Below, in pieces: positions 61,332-64,000 of a stretch of DNA of 64,000 nucleotides. Below the pieces are notes generated by a model, which saw only the letters and a program-made list of their open reading frames with translations, was not told the DNA's origin and did no database searches. Position 1 is the first letter of the stretch, and every line of letters begins with the position of its first letter. A program made the position numbers and the translations under genes. This DNA is from Echinicola sp. 20G (GTDB lineage: Bacteria > Bacteroidota > Bacteroidia > Cytophagales > Cyclobacteriaceae). The DNA lies in contig NZ_AP024154.1 in assembly GCF_015533855.1 (NCBI RefSeq), positions 1,305,001-1,369,000 on the forward strand, read 5' to 3'.

Positions 61332-62090
61332 ATGGAAATATCCCTTAAGAACCAGCGGATTTTGGTCACAGGAGCCTCCAGAGGCATTGGAAGAGCCTTG
61401 GCTGCGCAGTTATCCACATCAGGAGCTGAAGTGTTGATCCACTATAACCGGAACAAAGGAGCCGCGCAGTCCTTACAGTCTTCTTTGCCCAACACTTCCC
61501 ACTTGGTCCAATGCGATCTTTCTGACTTGGAGCAAGTAAAAGGCTGGTTGTTCAAACTGGTGGACAAATATGGAAAGATTGATGGGGTCATTAACAATGC
61601 CGGTATCGCCAAATCCATTTCTGATGAAGCTCCCACTAAGGAATGGACCGACAATTGGCTGGAGACCATGACGGTCAATGTGCATGCAATGGCCATCATC
61701 AGCAAAGAGTTTATCAACCATGCCCGCTTAAATAAAAACGGGCGCTTGATCAATATCAGTTCCCGGGCTGCTTTTAGGGGGGATACCCCAGATTACTTGG
61801 CTTATGCTGCCTCAAAATCGGCATTGGTGGGCTTTACCCGTTCTATTGCCCGCTATTATGGCAAAGAAGGAATCCGGGCATTTATCATTGCCCCTGGATT
61901 TGTGCGCACTGACATGGCCCAGGATTTTATGGACCAATATGGGGAAGAGTTTGCATTGAATGATATTGCTTTGGAGAAATTAACAGAGCCACAGAATCTG
62001 GCTCCAATGATTTGTCTACTTTGCTCGGGCTTGGCAGATCATGCCACAGGTAGCACCATAGATATCAATGCCGGTTCTTATGTGCACTAA
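61332..62090 (+). CDS. Short-chain dehydrogenase/reductase (FabG-like)
   Basis: 252 residues, classical SDR. Cofactor motif TGASRGIGRAL (residues 13-23), NNAG, catalytic serine in INISSRAAFRG, and the Y-x-x-x-K pair in YLAYAASKSALVGFTRS. The C-terminus ends with a typical GSTIDINAGSY. Arg in the first beta-alpha loop (TGASRG) leans to NADP. The substrate is unknown; FabG-like ketoreduction or sugar/alcohol oxidation are both possible. Separate from the next gene by 70 bases and in the same orientation. Confidence 0.92.
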   Translation: MEISLKNQRILVTGASRGIGRALAAQLSTSGAEVLIHYNRNKGAAQSLQSSLPNTSHLVQCDLSDLEQVKGWLFKLVDKYGKIDGVINNAGIAKSISDEAPTKEWTDNWLETMTVNVHAMAIISKEFINHARLNKNGRLINISSRAAFRGDTPDYLAYAASKSALVGFTRSIARYYGKEGIRAFIIAPGFVRTDMAQDFMDQYGEEFALNDIALEKLTEPQNLAPMICLLCSGLADHATGSTIDINAGSYVH

Positions 62091-62160
62091 TTAAATGCTA
62101 AGTAGCAATTGATAGACAATACATTTTTACACATACAGCTCCAACTCAACGCTATAAACC

Positions 62161-63591
62161 ATGATGAACAAAAAGGATTTCCGAAAACATGCCCACGAGT
62201 TGGTGGATTGGATGGCAGATTATATGGAACAAAAGGAGAGCTATCCGGTAACACCCCAAGTATCTCCTGGTGAAATTTATCAACAACTTCCGAATGATGC
62301 TCCGGAAGTACCTGACAGTTTTGAAACTATTTTTAAGGACTTTGAAGAGATCATCATGCCGGGCATGAGTCATTGGCAGCATCCAGCCTTTTTTGGGTAT
62401 TTCCCAGCCAATAATTCGGAACCTTCCATTTTGGCTGAAATGCTGATGGCCACGCTTGGTGCTCAATGCATGTCCTGGTTGACCTCCCCTGCTGCTACGG
62501 AGTTGGAAGAAAAAGTCGTGGAGTGGTTGCGGGATGCAAAGGGTTTGGATTCTAACTGGAAAGGTGTAATTCAAGATACAGCTTCTACCGGGACACTTTG
62601 TGCCATTTTAGCTGCCAGGGAAAAGGCAAGCAGTTTTGCCATTAACCAAAGGGGCTTTAGTGGCAAGGAAAAATACAGGGTATACAGTTCATTGCATGTA
62701 CATTCTTCTGTCGACAAAGCGATGCGCATTGCTGGTTTGGGGAAAGAGAACTTGGTCAAAATCAATGTGGATAAATCCTTTGCTATGGATCCAGAAGCAC
62801 TTGAGTTGGCCATAAAAGCTGATTTACAGCAAGGCTATAAGCCCATTTGTGTGATTTCAGCTTTGGGAACGACCAGTTCCACGGCCATTGATCCTATTGA
62901 TAAGATTGGGGATATTTGTATCCAATACAACATGTGGCACCATATTGACGCCGCCTATGCAGGCACTGCTCTGTTGTTGCCGGAATACCGTTGGATGAGC
63001 AAAGGACATGAGAAAGCAGACAGTTATGTCTTTAATCCGCACAAATGGATGTTTACCAATTTTGATTGTTCTGTCCTGTATGTGAAGGATGCCCAACATT
63101 TGGTCCATACCTTCTCTATGACGCCCGAATACCTTAAAACTTCCCATGATCAGGATGTGAATAACTACCGGGATTGGGGAATACAACTGGGTCGCAGGTT
63201 TCGCGCTTTGAAACTTTGGTTTGTACTTCGGAGTTATGGTTTGGAAGGCATAAGAAAGAAGCTTAGGGTGCATTTATCCTTGACCCAATCTGTGGTAAAT
63301 CTGGTCGAAAATGAATCAAATTTGGAGTTGTTTTCTCCTATTCCGTTGAATACCATTTGTTTCCGTTTTGTGGATAAGTCGTTTGGCTTTGAGAAGCTCA
63401 ATGAAATTAACCAGCGTTGGATGGAGTCAGTTAATGCTACAGGGAAAGCTTTTTTTACCCATACCAAGCTGGATGAAAAGTACTGTATCCGCTGGGTGAT
63501 TGGTCAAACAGATGTGAACCAGTCTCACATTGACAAAACTTGGACATTATTGATGGAAATGCTAAAAAACATAATTAAACCATCCAATTAA
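62161..63591 (+). CDS. PLP-dependent group II amino-acid decarboxylase (AADC-like)
   Basis: 476 residues of the aromatic-L-amino-acid/glutamate decarboxylase family. The PLP lysine is K295 in FNPHKWMFTNFD; H181 in LHVHSSVDKA stacks on the cofactor, and D263 in HHIDAAYAG binds the pyridine nitrogen. The N-terminal block PVTPQVSPGEIYQQLPNDAP is typical of AADC enzymes. Likely substrates are aromatic amino acids such as tryptophan, tyrosine or DOPA, but the exact one cannot be read. Two ATG codons are adjacent; either may start the protein. Confidence 0.93.
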   Translation: MMNKKDFRKHAHELVDWMADYMEQKESYPVTPQVSPGEIYQQLPNDAPEVPDSFETIFKDFEEIIMPGMSHWQHPAFFGYFPANNSEPSILAEMLMATLGAQCMSWLTSPAATELEEKVVEWLRDAKGLDSNWKGVIQDTASTGTLCAILAAREKASSFAINQRGFSGKEKYRVYSSLHVHSSVDKAMRIAGLGKENLVKINVDKSFAMDPEALELAIKADLQQGYKPICVISALGTTSSTAIDPIDKIGDICIQYNMWHHIDAAYAGTALLLPEYRWMSKGHEKADSYVFNPHKWMFTNFDCSVLYVKDAQHLVHTFSMTPEYLKTSHDQDVNNYRDWGIQLGRRFRALKLWFVLRSYGLEGIRKKLRVHLSLTQSVVNLVENESNLELFSPIPLNTICFRFVDKSFGFEKLNEINQRWMESVNATGKAFFTHTKLDEKYCIRWVIGQTDVNQSHIDKTWTLLMEMLKNIIKPSN

Positions 63592-63593
63592 TC

Positions 63594-64000
63594 ATGGCAC
63601 GTAGGGATCCTATATTTACACCGGAATTGATCAAGGTCATTAAGATCTTTGGTTTTGCATCGGTGGGGATCGTGTTGGTGTTTTCTTTTTTCAATGAATA
63701 CAGAGCGGATAATACAGGAGATGCAGAAGTGACGCATATTACTGATGCTAGCCGATTGTATTTTAAAAATGTCCGGCAAATCTACTATAAGATTGAAAGA
63801 AGAGATGATGCTAAAGTGGATATTTTTAGGTACTCGAGAAATTCGAATGACAAAAAACTGCTTTTTCTCAACCTTTCTATTATATTAAGCCGTATAAAAA
63901 ATGAAGCCTATATCTTCGTAGAACCATCTGAAGCTTTAGAAAAGCTTGAGGAAATAGAAATTAGATGGAAAAATCAATCAAGCCAAAAGCAAGGAGAATT
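63594..64000 (+). CDS. Unknown protein with one membrane helix (partial)
   Basis: Reads from ATG 63594 to the right edge without a stop, 135 codons visible. It begins MARRDPIFTPELIKVIKIFG, with a hydrophobic segment (FGFASVGIVLVFSFF) at about residues 19-33, then a charged stretch with many basic residues. I do not recognise it. The start is 2 bases after the decarboxylase stop, so the two are probably on one transcript. The truncation at the window edge prevents a family call. Confidence 0.6.
   Translation, partial: MARRDPIFTPELIKVIKIFGFASVGIVLVFSFFNEYRADNTGDAEVTHITDASRLYFKNVRQIYYKIERRDDAKVDIFRYSRNSNDKKLLFLNLSIILSRIKNEAYIFVEPSEALEKLEEIEIRWKNQSSQKQGE

Noticed and set aside
62152..62574. 140-residue minus-strand frame at the decarboxylase start
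   Set aside because: Antisense to the conserved N-terminus of the PLP decarboxylase. No independent support.
1..64000. CRISPR array, tRNA or rRNA genes, prophage or classical insertion sequence
   Set aside because: No regular spaced repeats with unique spacers, no cloverleaf-like sequence, no transposase or integrase reading frame were found on either strand.

Overview
The window looks like chromosomal DNA of an aerobic, probably marine member of the Bacteroidota, most likely order Cytophagales and near Cyclobacteriaceae. This rests on recognising protein families, not on a search. The pointers are low G+C, many lipoprotein and exported peptidase genes, two sulfatases, a BACON-GH5 glycanase, SbsA-type Ig-like lipoprotein and porin-like genes, small four-helix-bundle genes, and a set of conserved Bacteroidota small proteins. 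No rRNA, tRNA, CRISPR array, prophage or classical insertion sequence was seen.

Layout. 1-6 kb: sulfatase / acetyltransferase / DUF1835 run and a PAS histidine kinase with a receiver. 6-9 kb: DUF2975-HTH pair, ohr-ohrR and a Tat-type phosphoesterase. 9-26 kb: peptidases (two M1, a DPP-IV, an M16), a YfcC-type carrier, GT39, GH5 and small genes. 26-32 kb: a single-chain EutB-EutC ammonia-lyase with a signal-like leader, a bestrophin, an iron alcohol dehydrogenase and a DUF2071 protein. 32-39 kb: a beta-oxidation operon ordered fadN-fadA-fadE behind a MarR gene. Both intergenic gaps of this operon are filled by a small element carrying a four-helix-bundle gene between inverted heptad repeats. 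39-41.5 kb: DUF1801, esterase and porin-like genes. 41.7-42.1 kb: a non-coding DnaA-box cluster with an AT-rich tract, a strong candidate for oriC. 42-49 kb: Ig-like lipoprotein, methyltransferase, mnmG, four parS sites, ybeY, an RsbW-like ATPase, xth, a conserved protein and a CMD protein. 49-64 kb: mostly plus-strand genes (comF-like, VOC, sulfatase, cupin, a tandem lipocalin-like family, GGCT-like, OMP, SDR, PLP decarboxylase), plus a frameshifted tricorn-type protease on the minus strand.

How it fits together. The DnaA boxes at about 42 kb, the four tightly spaced parS palindromes at 46.6-46.75 kb, mnmG between them, and the change from mainly minus-strand to mainly plus-strand genes together suggest that the window spans the chromosome replication origin and its centromere. 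dnaA, parA and parB are not in the window.

The most novel-looking items are the paired IVS-like elements in the fad operon, the oriC/parS arrangement, the EutBC fusion, and two frameshifted genes. One of the frameshifts lies in an A8 tract and could be phase-variable or read by slippage.
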